A stretch of DNA of 32,002 nucleotides from Crenothrix polyspora (GTDB lineage Bacteria > Pseudomonadota > Gammaproteobacteria > Methylococcales > Methylomonadaceae), in contig CAMDNJ010000016.1 of NCBI GenBank assembly GCA_945902915.1, positions 1-32,002 on the forward strand, given 5' to 3'. This document shows, in pieces, positions 16,648-25,339 of the stretch; the stretch's first letter is position 1; each line of letters starts with the position of its first letter. The notes beneath the pieces are model-generated. The model was not told where the DNA came from. It searched no databases and was given only the letters and a program-made list of their open reading frames with translations. The position numbers and the translations under genes are program-made.

Positions 16648-18213
16648 TTAGTGTATGGCAACTGAGGAGTCAGAAGTTTTGGGTCGCAACAAATTGCCTG
16701 GCATCAATAAAGCAATGAACGCCAATACCAAGGTGATAACCGCTAAATATCTAAAAGCATCAGCATATGCCAAGATGTAAGATTGATTAATGAGCTGCTC
16801 ATATATTTTAGCGCTGGCCATCAGTGCCGCTTCGACCAGCGTATGTCCTGTATTTAGGAGAGCTTGAGTATATTGGGCTAACAGGGAGGTAAAAGCAGGA
16901 TTGCTAGGTGTAAGATGTTCTGCAAGATTGGACTGATGGCTTTGTTGATGTCTAGCAATATCACTCAGTAACAAAGAAATCCCCATACTGCCCCCTAAAT
17001 TACGCAATAATGAATACAGCGCTGAGGCTTTGCTACTTTTTTCTGAAGGAATAGTAGAAAAAGCCATGACACTGCTAGGCACAAACAATAAAGGTAGTCC
17101 TATTACTTGTGCAGTACGCAGTAATATAAAGGTATTAAAATCTGTTTGCGGCGTAATAAAGGCTGTTAATTCCATACCAATACTGACGATCAACATGCCT
17201 AAGGCAATCTGATAGCGTGCTTGAATCTTAGTGGCTAATTTACCCACAAAAGGCATTAAAACAATCAAAGCAATGCCACTAGGAGATAGTACTAACCCTG
17301 CCAAAGTGGCATCATAGCCAAACTGTGTTTGCACAAGTAGTGGTAACAAGGTGCTGTAACCATAAAGCACAAAACCTATAAAAAACATCATAAGACTAGA
17401 CATGCCAAAACTACGATTAGCGAGCAGTCTTATATCTATAATAGGGTCTTTTTGTCGTAGCAGCCAAGCAATAGCACTGAGCAATGCAACTGCACTAATT
17501 AGGCTAAAATTAATAATAAATTGGCTATCAAACCAATCTTCTTCCTGACCTTTATCAAGGACAACTTGCAAAGCACCCAGACCTAAAACCACCAGACTCA
17601 AGCCCACGTAATCGATGCTTAATAAACCTTTAGCCTTAGCATGTATGGGATCTTCTACTAAACGCTGTGCTAGAAAAAAAGCCACTATGCCAATCGGCAC
17701 ATTCATAAAGAAAATCCAGCGCCAATCAAAACTATCGGTAATAAAACCGCCTAAGGTTGGGCCTAAAATGGGCGCAACTATCATGGTCATGCCGGTAAGC
17801 GCAAAAGCAGTGCTGCGTTTTTCAGGCGGAAAAGCATCCATCACGATAGACATTTGTATCGGCTGTAAGCCACCTCCTGCAATACCTTGCAGTAAGCGAA
17901 ACACTATGAGCATGGGTAAAGATACCGATAAGCCACAGGCTAATGAAGCCGCGGTAAAGCCAACTATACATAATAAAAAATAGTTTTTTCTACCCATCAC
18001 GTCAGCCAACCATCCTGACAAGGGCAGCACGATGCCATTTGCGACCAAATAAGAGGTTAACACCCACGTGCTTTGATCAGGACTCGCACCAAAACTACCG
18101 CCAACATGTGATAAGGCCACATTGACTATGGTGGTGTCTAGCACTTCCATAAAAGCCGCTAGACTGACAACTAGGGCAATAATATAAGGGCTAGTCTTAG
18201 GCGCTTGAGTCAT
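16648..18213 (-). CDS. emrB: EmrB/QacA-type MFS drug efflux transporter (DHA2 family)
   Basis: Inner membrane proton antiporter with about 14 membrane helices, 521 residues. Motif A-like GWLADVMGRKNYF lies after helix 2, motif C APILGPTLGGFITDSFDWRW after helix 5, and motif D1 LDTTIVNVALSHVGG in helix 1, which together mark the 14-helix DHA2 group. It pairs with the membrane fusion protein upstream (4-base gap) and the outer membrane factor downstream (9-base gap), as in EmrAB-TolC. The substrate cannot be read; relatives export hydrophobic drugs and uncouplers. Start MTQAPKTSPYIIAL. Symbol assigned by family, not by proven orthology. Confidence 0.92.
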   Translation of the reverse strand: MTQAPKTSPYIIALVVSLAAFMEVLDTTIVNVALSHVGGSFGASPDQSTWVLTSYLVANGIVLPLSGWLADVMGRKNYFLLCIVGFTAASLACGLSVSLPMLIVFRLLQGIAGGGLQPIQMSIVMDAFPPEKRSTAFALTGMTMIVAPILGPTLGGFITDSFDWRWIFFMNVPIGIVAFFLAQRLVEDPIHAKAKGLLSIDYVGLSLVVLGLGALQVVLDKGQEEDWFDSQFIINFSLISAVALLSAIAWLLRQKDPIIDIRLLANRSFGMSSLMMFFIGFVLYGYSTLLPLLVQTQFGYDATLAGLVLSPSGIALIVLMPFVGKLATKIQARYQIALGMLIVSIGMELTAFITPQTDFNTFILLRTAQVIGLPLLFVPSSVMAFSTIPSEKSSKASALYSLLRNLGGSMGISLLLSDIARHQQSHQSNLAEHLTPSNPAFTSLLAQYTQALLNTGHTLVEAALMASAKIYEQLINQSYILAYADAFRYLAVITLVLAFIALLMPGNLLRPKTSDSSVAIH

Positions 18214-18217
18214 AGAT

Positions 18218-19258
18218 TTAGTGTTTAACGGTATAGATCGTTGGTATGACCGACATACCTGGACCTAAAGGCAAGGCCGCATCAGGTTGTGTATCAAAGA
18301 CTATTTTTACTGGCACGCGTTGAACAATCTTAACGAAGTTTCCTGTGGCATTTTGCGGTGGAAAGGCTGAAAAGTAAGCGCCGGTGCCTGATTGTATGCT
18401 ATCGACTTTAGCTTTTAAACTGAGCTCTGGATAAGCATCAATAGTCACGGTAACGGCTTGCCCTATCCTTATCTTTTCTAGCTGGGTTTCTTTATAATTC
18501 GCCGTGATCCATAACTCCGTGCCAACCAGTGACGCTAATTGCTGCCCGACTTGCACGTAATTGCCCTGCTCTACGCCGCGATTAGTGATGATGCCATCTA
18601 TCGCTGCCAGCAGTTTAGTATTAGCAAGATCATTATCAGCTTGTGCTAAATCAGCCTTAGCTTGATTGAATTGTGCGCTTAATTGTTCACTCATAGCGCG
18701 AGCAGCGGCCATTGCTTTGGGTGCAGTTTCGGCAGTGCGCAATTTAGCACGGGCATCAACTAATGACGATTGATTAGCTTTTTCGTTAGCTATCGCTAAA
18801 TCGAGCTGTTCTTGACTACGCGCTTCATTAGACAATATTTGCATACGCTGCAGATCATGCTTAGCTTTTTCCCAGTTCGCAGTAGTCGACTCAACCTGGG
18901 CTTGTGCGGCATCACGATTTGAGGGTGCTGATATATTAGTGGTTTCCATATTACTATGCGACGCAGAAGCTGCCGCCTTTGCTGCTTCAAAAGCTGCTTG
19001 TGCCTTGTCTCTACGAATTAAATAATCGCTAGGATCAATTTCCAGTAATACATCACCGGCTTTAACTCGTTGGTTATCTTTAATAGTTAAGACTTTTACA
19101 TAACCGGGTACTTTAGGGCTCAGTGTTACCGTATGACTGGTAAGTGTTGCATCATCAGTAGACACTAGGCCTCGTTCCAGCCATATATAAGTTGCAATGG
19201 CAATGCCTGCAATAACTACAGTTGTAATTAATTTTATTTTAGAGCTAGATAAACTCAT
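18218..19258 (-). CDS. emrA: EmrA-type membrane fusion protein (HlyD family)
   Basis: Periplasmic adaptor of the exporter: one N-terminal membrane helix (KLITTVVIAGIAIATYIWLE, about 9-28), then a lipoyl half-domain VTLSPKVPGYVKVLTIKDNQ, a long coiled-coil hairpin (about 75-200, rich in Ala/Gln/Lys) and the returning barrel with DGIITNRGVEQGNYVQVGQQ and ELWITANYKETQLEKIRIGQ. 346 residues. Its start overlaps the tetR stop by 4 bases (ATGA), and emrB follows after 4 bases, so the genes are translationally coupled. Function as the periplasmic bridge between EmrB and the outer membrane factor is standard for the family. Confidence 0.93.
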   Translation of the reverse strand: MSLSSSKIKLITTVVIAGIAIATYIWLERGLVSTDDATLTSHTVTLSPKVPGYVKVLTIKDNQRVKAGDVLLEIDPSDYLIRRDKAQAAFEAAKAAASASHSNMETTNISAPSNRDAAQAQVESTTANWEKAKHDLQRMQILSNEARSQEQLDLAIANEKANQSSLVDARAKLRTAETAPKAMAAARAMSEQLSAQFNQAKADLAQADNDLANTKLLAAIDGIITNRGVEQGNYVQVGQQLASLVGTELWITANYKETQLEKIRIGQAVTVTIDAYPELSLKAKVDSIQSGTGAYFSAFPPQNATGNFVKIVQRVPVKIVFDTQPDAALPLGPGMSVIPTIYTVKH

Positions 19259-19923
19259 AGTTGGTCCATGATTGATTTTGCTTGATAAGCTGCTAGAAAC
19301 ATAGTCACTGTGCTTTGCACATGCAGTTCTATTTCATCGGCAGTGGGGATGGGGGAAAGTAGTAGCATGGCTTTGACATAAACCTCACCTTTTAACAGAC
19401 TAAAAAACTGTTCGGTGGCAAGGTTAATATCGGTGATGACTAATTGCTTTTGCTGTTGCCATTGGCTTAATAACTCAGCAAAAGCAAGCTTGACTCGTTG
19501 AGGCCCTGCCTCATAAAAAACCTTAACAATTTGTCCATGCTGTAAAGATTCAGACTGCATAATGCGCTGCAAATGTATGGCATCGTTGCTGTAAATAAGT
19601 GCAGCAAGACTTCCACCTAGTTGCATCAAGCCCTGTTTAACAGGAAGCTTGGCATAGGCTATAAAGCTTTCTGGCGCAGCTAATTGGTCGGAGCATTGTT
19701 CAATGACGATTCTAAATAGTTCGGTTTTACTGGTAAAATGACTATAAATGGTTAACTTAGAAACATCCGCTGTTTTTGCAATAGCCTCAACACTGGTTAA
19801 TTCATAACCTTGTTTCATAAACAAAGCAGTCGCTGCAGTAAGAATGTTTTCTCGTTTAAGAGCATCTTTGGGGCGCCCGGTAGCCGCGTATGTTTTAGTG
19901 GTATCTGTAATCAAAGCCGTCAT
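19255..19923 (-). CDS. TetR/AcrR family repressor of the efflux operon
   Basis: DNA-binding repressor with an N-terminal helix-turn-helix: RENILTAATALFMKQGYELT, then SVEAIAKTADVSKLTIYSHF and TSKTELF, followed by a helical ligand-binding domain with a TetR C-terminal fold. I place the start at 19923 (MTALITDTTKTYAATGRPKD), which yields 222 residues; a longer in-frame ATG at 20064 would overlap the divergent carbonic anhydrase gene and extend across the operator. A 21-bp palindrome abuts the start codon (19923-19943). First gene of the operon, overlapping emrA by 4 bases. Autoregulation of the whole operon, relieved by an exported compound, is the expected logic. Confidence 0.9.
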   Translation of the reverse strand: MTALITDTTKTYAATGRPKDALKRENILTAATALFMKQGYELTSVEAIAKTADVSKLTIYSHFTSKTELFRIVIEQCSDQLAAPESFIAYAKLPVKQGLMQLGGSLAALIYSNDAIHLQRIMQSESLQHGQIVKVFYEAGPQRVKLAFAELLSQWQQQKQLVITDINLATEQFFSLLKGEVYVKAMLLLSPIPTADEIELHVQSTVTMFLAAYQAKSIMDQL

Positions 19924-19943
19924 AAACTGTACCGTATAGTTTA
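19923..19943 (-). promoter_or_regulatory. Candidate TetR-family operator overlapping the tetR start
   Basis: The arms TAAACTGTAC (19923-19932) and GTATAGTTTA (19934-19943) are complementary at 9 of 10 positions around a central C. Its position at the start codon of the repressor gene and its length fit TetR-family operators. Repressor bound here would block transcription of the tetR-emrA-emrB-outer membrane factor operon. Binding is inferred from position and symmetry. Confidence 0.6.
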
Positions 19944-20052
19944 GTATGTGGCGGAATGTATCATAGCCGACTCTAATGAGCAAATAGCAAAGATAAAGCC
20001 TACTATGCAGCTTGCTGTATAATTCGTCAAAATTTCTTAACAATGACAATTT

Positions 20053-20691
20053 ATGTATAAACATCCGCTACTTAATCGTGAAAACATGTCTCCACAAGAG
20101 GCTTTAGATATTTTAATTGAAGGTAATCACCGTTTTAGCAATAACTTATCGGTAAGCAAGGATTTACTTCAACTTGTGATGTTGACTAAAGATAAGCAGC
20201 AGCCCTTTACTTCGGTCTTAAGTTGTAGTGATTCCCGCGCACCCGTTGAGATGTTGTTTGATCAAGCTTTAGGTGATGTGTTTAGTGTGCGCTTAGCTGG
20301 CAATATAGCCTCAGATAAAGTTATTGGCAGCCTCGAATTTAGCTCTAAGTATTTAGGCAGTAAACTCATCGTCGTGTTGGGACATACTGATTGCGGCGCA
20401 GTAAAAGCGGCTTGTGATGATTTTAGAGAAGGCCACATTGGTGAAATTATTAATTTAATTCGTCCAGCCGTACGCATGGAAAAAACCACGGAAGAACATC
20501 GTAACTCTTCAAATACCGTATTTTTAAATAAGGTTTGTGAGCTTAACGTGCAGGTACAAATCAATGAAATCATGCACAGCAGCGACATTATTCAAGATAT
20601 GTTAGCCGCTAAACAAATTGGCATAGTGGGTGGTATTTATAATCTAGCCACAGGAGAAGTTAGCTTCTTACCCGAAACCTTGATGTTTTAA
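20053..20691 (+). CDS. Beta-class carbonic anhydrase
   Basis: Cytosolic zinc enzyme interconverting CO2 and bicarbonate. The zinc-binding and catalytic segments are SCSDSRAPVEMLFDQALGDV (Cys-x-Asp-x-Arg, about residues 57-61) and LGHTDCGAVKAA (His and Cys, about 109-112), which match the plant/bacterial beta class; NRENMSPQEALDILIEGNHR at the N-terminus is the usual pre-domain helix. 212 residues, normal. It is divergent from tetR with about 130 bases between, and followed by the Bfd-like gene. In a C1-metabolising host it could supply bicarbonate for carboxylations, which is inference. The ribosome binding site is weak. Confidence 0.93.
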   Translation: MYKHPLLNRENMSPQEALDILIEGNHRFSNNLSVSKDLLQLVMLTKDKQQPFTSVLSCSDSRAPVEMLFDQALGDVFSVRLAGNIASDKVIGSLEFSSKYLGSKLIVVLGHTDCGAVKAACDDFREGHIGEIINLIRPAVRMEKTTEEHRNSSNTVFLNKVCELNVQVQINEIMHSSDIIQDMLAAKQIGIVGGIYNLATGEVSFLPETLMF

Positions 20692-20776
20692 ACTCATCGG
20701 TTCTTCACTTAAAAGTCAGTACACGATACCCGAAAAAAATAAGCTATACCGAAGATAGAATGATACATCAAGCTCA

Positions 20777-20968
20777 ATGAATGAAATTCACACACCCAAA
20801 AGCCAAGAGATAATTTGCCACTGTAGCGGAACGACTATACAGAGCATTAAAACGCTACTTTCTAACAACATTACTGACCTAGAGGAAATATCCAGAAAAA
20901 CAGGTGCGTGTTCTGGTTGTGGTTCTTGTGAGTCGTCGGTATTAGAGTTAATAGCCGACTTTAACTGA
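20777..20968 (+). CDS. Bfd-like [2Fe-2S] protein (bacterioferritin-associated ferredoxin type)
   Basis: 63 residues with the BFD-like [2Fe-2S]-binding pattern: IICHC near the N-terminus (CxC) and GACSGCGSC about 30 residues later (CxxC pair). In characterised members, such as Pseudomonas Bfd, the protein delivers electrons to bacterioferritin for iron release; others are domains of larger redox enzymes. No bacterioferritin gene is in the window, so the partner is unknown. The four Cys ligands are all present. It follows the carbonic anhydrase gene by 85 bases on the same strand; a shared transcript is possible but not shown. Confidence 0.85.
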   Translation: MNEIHTPKSQEIICHCSGTTIQSIKTLLSNNITDLEEISRKTGACSGCGSCESSVLELIADFN

Positions 20969-21284
20969 TGGTTGAGAGGATATGAGTAGTATACTCCGAC
21001 GACAGGTGGTACATTATTCACGGCTAACAATTTAAGACGGGACAGCTTGAGCGCAGACGAAAGGCACAGGGCGAAAGATTAAGCCTAAGAGGCTAGCAAC
21101 TTAGTCCGTGGCAGATACTAGGCTTAACCCTTTGCCTTTAACCTTTCGCCTTTTGTCTGCATTTAGGAGAGCCCTGTCTAAACGTGAGCGTTTAAGCTAA
21201 ACTGTCCCGTCTTAAGTTGGTAGCCTTATTTATAAATTATGCGCTGAATTTAATCAGCGCATCTAGCCTTTCAGGCCAAGCTAT
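20969..21284. other. 316-base convergent intergenic region
   Basis: Gap between the Bfd-like gene and the convergent glgP. Apart from the 184-bp long-hairpin element (21032-21215, listed separately) I see no gene. Confidence 0.6.
21032..21215. mobile_element. MITE-like long imperfect hairpin element
   Basis: Outer ends TTAAGACGGGACAG (21032-21045) and CTGTCCCGTCTTAA (21202-21215) are perfect 14-base inverted repeats. Inside them the pairing continues in blocks: GCAGACGAAAGGC with GCCTTTTGTCTGC, GGCGAAAG with CTTTCGCC, and AAGCCT with AGGCTT. The element has no coding frame. The TTAA at each tip could be a duplicated target site or part of the repeat. Structure fits a non-autonomous element or a large RNA hairpin; it also separates the convergent bfd-like and glgP genes and could stop transcription. 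Confidence 0.6.
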
Positions 21285-23816
21285 TTACCGATACCAAGTA
21301 ATATGGGCTTCTTCAGAAGGGATATTGGCATGTCCATGATTAGGAACTAATCGCGGTGTATAGTGTTCAGCAGGGCGATCAGCAGGCACTGTGGTTTCGT
21401 AAACATAACCATTAACAGCGCCAGGTATCATGACTTTACGCGCCATGACCTGACAAAAGACTGGCAAGTTTTCATGGCTATCGGCAAAAATCTCTAAGCG
21501 AACAAACTCTACCGTTAATTCATCTAAATAAGCATGTAATGTTAACTTATATCCTGATGCCGTTAATTCTACTTGAAAGTTTTGTATGTAAATAGAAGCC
21601 CAATGTTGAGCTAATTGCTGTTGCCAAACTGCTAAGTCTTTTGCTATCTCTGCATTATTAGCGAGTCGTTTTCGATATAAAGTAGTGGCGGGTACATAAT
21701 AGCGTTCGACATAATCATGTAACATTCGGTTACTACTAAACTGAGGTGCCAAGGTTGCCATGCTGGCACGTATGCGTGATACCCATTTTCTAGGAATACC
21801 ATGATCATCTCTTTGATAAAATTCAGGTATGATCTGTTCTTCTAATAAACAATAAAGCTCATTGGCTTCGACAGCATCCCATTCAGGTTCTGTATGAGTT
21901 TGTCCATCACCTATAGCCCAGCCGACTTCTGGGGTATAAGCTTCTGCCCACCAGCCATCAAGTTCTGAAACATTGAGCCCACCATTCGCTAATAATTTCA
22001 TGCCGCTAGTTCCGCAAGCTTCCCAAGGTCTACGTGGCGTATTAATCCAGACATCGACACCTTGCACAAAATGCTCAGCCATGGCCATATCGTAGTCAGC
22101 GAGAAATACCATATGTCTACGAACTTCTGGCCTACGCGCAAACAAGGCCATGTTTTGTATCAAACCTTGACTTTGTAAGTCTGAAGGATGAGCTTTACCG
22201 GCAACGACCAGTTGCACAGGGTAACGTGCATTATTGAGTATACGTATTAAACGCTCTGGATCGTGCAGCAGTAAATTGGGACGTTTATATTCAGCAAAAC
22301 GTCTAGCTAATCCTAATGTCAGCCTGTTAGGGTCAAAAATACTATGGGTTAAGGCTAATTCTTCTTGAGGTGCTTGTCGTAGCTTTAATTGTTCACTAAT
22401 ACGATGACGGATATAGCTAACCAGTTTGATGCGGTTTTCACCTCTAAAGGTCCATAAGGTTTCATCGTCTATCGTTTCTATTTTATTACGTAATGTATGT
22501 ATTTTACCTGCCCAGCGGCCTTTGCCACACACCTCTGTCCATAAGGCATCGGTAAAACTAGAATCCCAAGTAGGAACATGGATACCATTAGTCACATAGC
22601 CTATAGGAATTTCATCAATTGGCCACTGCGGGTAGAGTTGATGAAATAATTGTTGACTAACTTGGCCATGTAAACGACTGACCCCATTGGCATAAGCACA
22701 GGTACGCAAAGCAAAATAAGTCATATTAAATAACTCAGCTTCGTTGTTTTCTAATGATTGTCCTAGAGACAAAAAGAACTTAAAGGATATGCCTAGCTCT
22801 TCTACTCTATGATGCAAATATTGATAGATTAATGCAGGACTAAAGTAATCAAAACCAGCACTGACTGGCGTATGGGTAGTAAACACATTACCGGCTCGTG
22901 TAGCCCAAAGCGCAACTTCAAAGGATACTTGATGCAAGCGCTGAAATGACGCTAATCGCTCCAAGGCCACAAAAGCAGCATGACCTTCATTCAAGTGACA
23001 CAGATCAGGCTTGATATCCAACGCCTCGAGTAAGCGCCAACCACCTATACCCAATACCATCTCTTGTAATAAGCGCATTTCTTGGCCGCCTCCGTATAAT
23101 TCAGAAGTAATCGCCTGATCAACAGGACTGTTCATCAAGTCATTACTATCTAAAAGATATAAGGTCACTCGTCCTACCTGAACTTCCCAGACTCGCAAAT
23201 ACAAATCGCACGCGGGTAATCCCATCATAATGGTTAAGCGATTACCTTGTTTATCTAATGCCGGTCTAATCGGTAAGCTGGCTGGCTCATTGTAGGGATA
23301 AAATGCTTGCTGTACACCTTGAGCATCAATTAATTGCCTAAAATAGCCTTGCTGATATAACAACCCTATACCCACTAAAGGTAGATTAAGATCACTCGCT
23401 GATTTTAATAAGTCACCCGCTAAAATACCCAAACCGCCGGCATAGATAGGCAGCGCTTCACCTAAGCCGTATTCCATACTGAAATAAGCAATGGTGCCTA
23501 ATTGGCTAGACGGATCTTCGCATTGAAAACAACCGTCTTGCTGATAGTATTGAGATCGCTCTAGCTTTAATTGCTCTAATTGAGCTAGGAATACTGAATC
23601 TTTAACCAATTGTTCAAAGCGTTCTTTACTTACATTTTGCAACAGCATCCAGGGGTTTTGAGTACGCTCCCAGATCTCTGGCGCTATGGTTTGCCATAAG
23701 GCATCTCCGGCATGACTCCAGGTCCAACGTAAATCTAGAGCCAGCTCTATTAATACCTCTAGTTGTTTTGGTAAAGTGCGAGGCAGATAAGTATGTAACA
23801 TAGTTTGTACCTTCAT
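21285..23816 (-). CDS. glgP: Alpha-glucan phosphorylase (GT35)
   Basis: Pyridoxal-phosphate enzyme that phosphorolyses alpha-1,4-glucans (glycogen, maltodextrin) to glucose 1-phosphate. It belongs to the branch with an N-terminal DUF3417-like segment (TLPKQLEVLIELALDLRWTW). Landmarks include LGILAGDLLKSASDL, CHLNEGHAAFVALERL, FTTHTPVSAGFDYF, RRFAEYKRPNLLL and the PLP-Lys motif EACGTSGMKLLANGGLN (Lys at about residue 606). 843 residues, normal for this branch. ATG at 23816 is used here; ATG five codons later (23801), preceded by AAGG at good distance, is an equally good start. It lies 77 bases after the ABC exporter operon on the same strand, with a repeat in the gap, so it may be read through but is functionally separate. 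Confidence 0.95.
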   Translation of the reverse strand: MKVQTMLHTYLPRTLPKQLEVLIELALDLRWTWSHAGDALWQTIAPEIWERTQNPWMLLQNVSKERFEQLVKDSVFLAQLEQLKLERSQYYQQDGCFQCEDPSSQLGTIAYFSMEYGLGEALPIYAGGLGILAGDLLKSASDLNLPLVGIGLLYQQGYFRQLIDAQGVQQAFYPYNEPASLPIRPALDKQGNRLTIMMGLPACDLYLRVWEVQVGRVTLYLLDSNDLMNSPVDQAITSELYGGGQEMRLLQEMVLGIGGWRLLEALDIKPDLCHLNEGHAAFVALERLASFQRLHQVSFEVALWATRAGNVFTTHTPVSAGFDYFSPALIYQYLHHRVEELGISFKFFLSLGQSLENNEAELFNMTYFALRTCAYANGVSRLHGQVSQQLFHQLYPQWPIDEIPIGYVTNGIHVPTWDSSFTDALWTEVCGKGRWAGKIHTLRNKIETIDDETLWTFRGENRIKLVSYIRHRISEQLKLRQAPQEELALTHSIFDPNRLTLGLARRFAEYKRPNLLLHDPERLIRILNNARYPVQLVVAGKAHPSDLQSQGLIQNMALFARRPEVRRHMVFLADYDMAMAEHFVQGVDVWINTPRRPWEACGTSGMKLLANGGLNVSELDGWWAEAYTPEVGWAIGDGQTHTEPEWDAVEANELYCLLEEQIIPEFYQRDDHGIPRKWVSRIRASMATLAPQFSSNRMLHDYVERYYVPATTLYRKRLANNAEIAKDLAVWQQQLAQHWASIYIQNFQVELTASGYKLTLHAYLDELTVEFVRLEIFADSHENLPVFCQVMARKVMIPGAVNGYVYETTVPADRPAEHYTPRLVPNHGHANIPSEEAHITWYR

Positions 23817-23854
23817 GATGTGTGTTATGAAAATAAAAGCGTGTTTTTATATAC

Positions 23855-23885
23855 AGGAATGCAACAACTTCAGCTGTTTTATTCC
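23855..23885. repeat. Repeat family A copy 3
   Basis: GGAAT (23855-23859) pairs with ATTCC (23881-23885) and the inside reads GCAACAACTTCAGCTGTTTT, a shorter variant of the palindrome at 10403-10456. It lies between the outer membrane factor gene and glgP, which are on the same strand. Confidence 0.6.
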
Positions 23886-23893
23886 AATGAAAC

Positions 23894-25339
23894 TTATTTC
23901 TCAGTGTGTAAGCCACCACCTAATGCGACAAAAAAAGCCACCGTATCTTGATAGCGTTGCGCGAGTGCTGACAAATAAGCAAGCTTTGCCTGTAGTTGTT
24001 GGCTTTCAATAATGATGACTTGCTGCGAATTAACTAATCCTGCTTGATAATTAGCTGTGACTAAGCGCAAGGCATCATCAATCGCCTCTAATGATTGCCG
24101 TTGTGCCGTAACTAATTCAGCATCATGTTGCAAGGCGCTTAAAGCATCAGCAACTTGGCAAAAAGCACTTACTACGGTTTGTTGATAACTGGCTAAGGAC
24201 TTTTGATAACTGGCGATGGCGGCTTTGCGACCATACCATAAAGTGCCACCATGAAATAAGGGCTGAGCAAAATTAGCCGCCATACTCCAGATATTACCTT
24301 TACTCATAAACAAATCCAATAACGACTGGTTATTGTAACCAAATGACCCGCTTAAACTAATATTGGGAAATAAACCTGCCGTGGCCACACCAATCTTAGC
24401 GCTATCACTGTGTAATTGTGCTTCTGCAGCCAGAATATCAGGACGTTGATGCACCAACTCAGAAGGCAAGCTCACTGGTATGGCTAATGGCAGCGTTAAA
24501 TCATCTAAATTAATAGTAGGCGACTGCCAAGCTGCGGGGGTTAAGCCGACTAAATTAGCTTGTAAGTGTTCTGTTTGATTCAGTTTTTGTTTTAAAGCTG
24601 GCAAAGTCGCCGCAAGCAGCGCTAATTGACTGCGCAAAGTGACGACAGTCTGATAAGGCACAGTACCGGCATAGACTTGAGTTTCAGTTAGAGTGATTTG
24701 TTTTTGTAACAAGGCTAGCCATTGCTCGGTAGCCTCAACTTCAGCATGATAAGCCGCTATGGCAATGACAGTATTAATGATATTAGCGGTGAGCGTGAGA
24801 TAAGTTCCTAGCGCTATATAAGCCTGTAAGTCATTTTGTGCCTCCAGACTTTCGACATTGCGACGCTCTCCCCCAAATACATCCAAGGTATAGCTGACAG
24901 TTGTAGAAAAGGTATATAAATTAAAAATAGAACCGACCGAACTACTACCAAAACGTGCCGGTGAAAACTGCTGCCTTACTGGCGTAAAACCTGCATCTAC
25001 TTGAGGAAAAAAAATGCCATAACCCGCTTGAAGATTCGCCTGACTCTGGCGCAAGCTCGCCTGAGCCGATTGTAAATTGAGATTGTTAGCGAGTGCTTTG
25101 CTAATAAGGATATTAAGTTTAGCCGAATTAAAAAGTCGCCACCAATCGGCATTCACTTTTGTACCTAACTCGAAATGTTGTGTCCAGCCGTCAGCAGCAA
25201 CCGTCTTATTAGGAGCTGCTTCTTGAGTATAGCGCTCAACGGCCGGTGCTTTAGGCTTTACAAAATCAGGCCCTACCATGCAACTACTTAACACTATAAA
25301 AGCAGGCACTAGACCTACTTTTAAAGGACAACAGTTCAT
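23894..25339 (-). CDS. NodT-type outer membrane efflux lipoprotein of the ABC exporter
   Basis: TolC/NodT-family outer membrane channel, 481 residues. The signal peptide ends in a lipobox LSSC (MVGPDFVKPKAPAVERY follows), so the mature protein is probably lipid-anchored. OEP repeats: LNILISKALANNLNLQSAQA and LVTANYQAGLVNSQQVIIIE; the LSGSFGYNNQSLLDLFMSKG, NIWSMAANFAQPLFHGGTLW segment matches the S-x-x-W-S...P-I/L-F-x-G-G motif that is broken in the other outer membrane factor of this window. It overlaps the membrane fusion gene upstream by 4 bases and is the last gene of the exporter operon. Intact. Confidence 0.92.
   Translation of the reverse strand: MNCCPLKVGLVPAFIVLSSCMVGPDFVKPKAPAVERYTQEAAPNKTVAADGWTQHFELGTKVNADWWRLFNSAKLNILISKALANNLNLQSAQASLRQSQANLQAGYGIFFPQVDAGFTPVRQQFSPARFGSSSVGSIFNLYTFSTTVSYTLDVFGGERRNVESLEAQNDLQAYIALGTYLTLTANIINTVIAIAAYHAEVEATEQWLALLQKQITLTETQVYAGTVPYQTVVTLRSQLALLAATLPALKQKLNQTEHLQANLVGLTPAAWQSPTINLDDLTLPLAIPVSLPSELVHQRPDILAAEAQLHSDSAKIGVATAGLFPNISLSGSFGYNNQSLLDLFMSKGNIWSMAANFAQPLFHGGTLWYGRKAAIASYQKSLASYQQTVVSAFCQVADALSALQHDAELVTAQRQSLEAIDDALRLVTANYQAGLVNSQQVIIIESQQLQAKLAYLSALAQRYQDTVAFFVALGGGLHTEK

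Noticed and set aside
17615-17983. 122-codon plus-strand frame opposite emrB
   Set aside because: Shadow of a transporter gene; Lys/Pro-rich translation without family resemblance.
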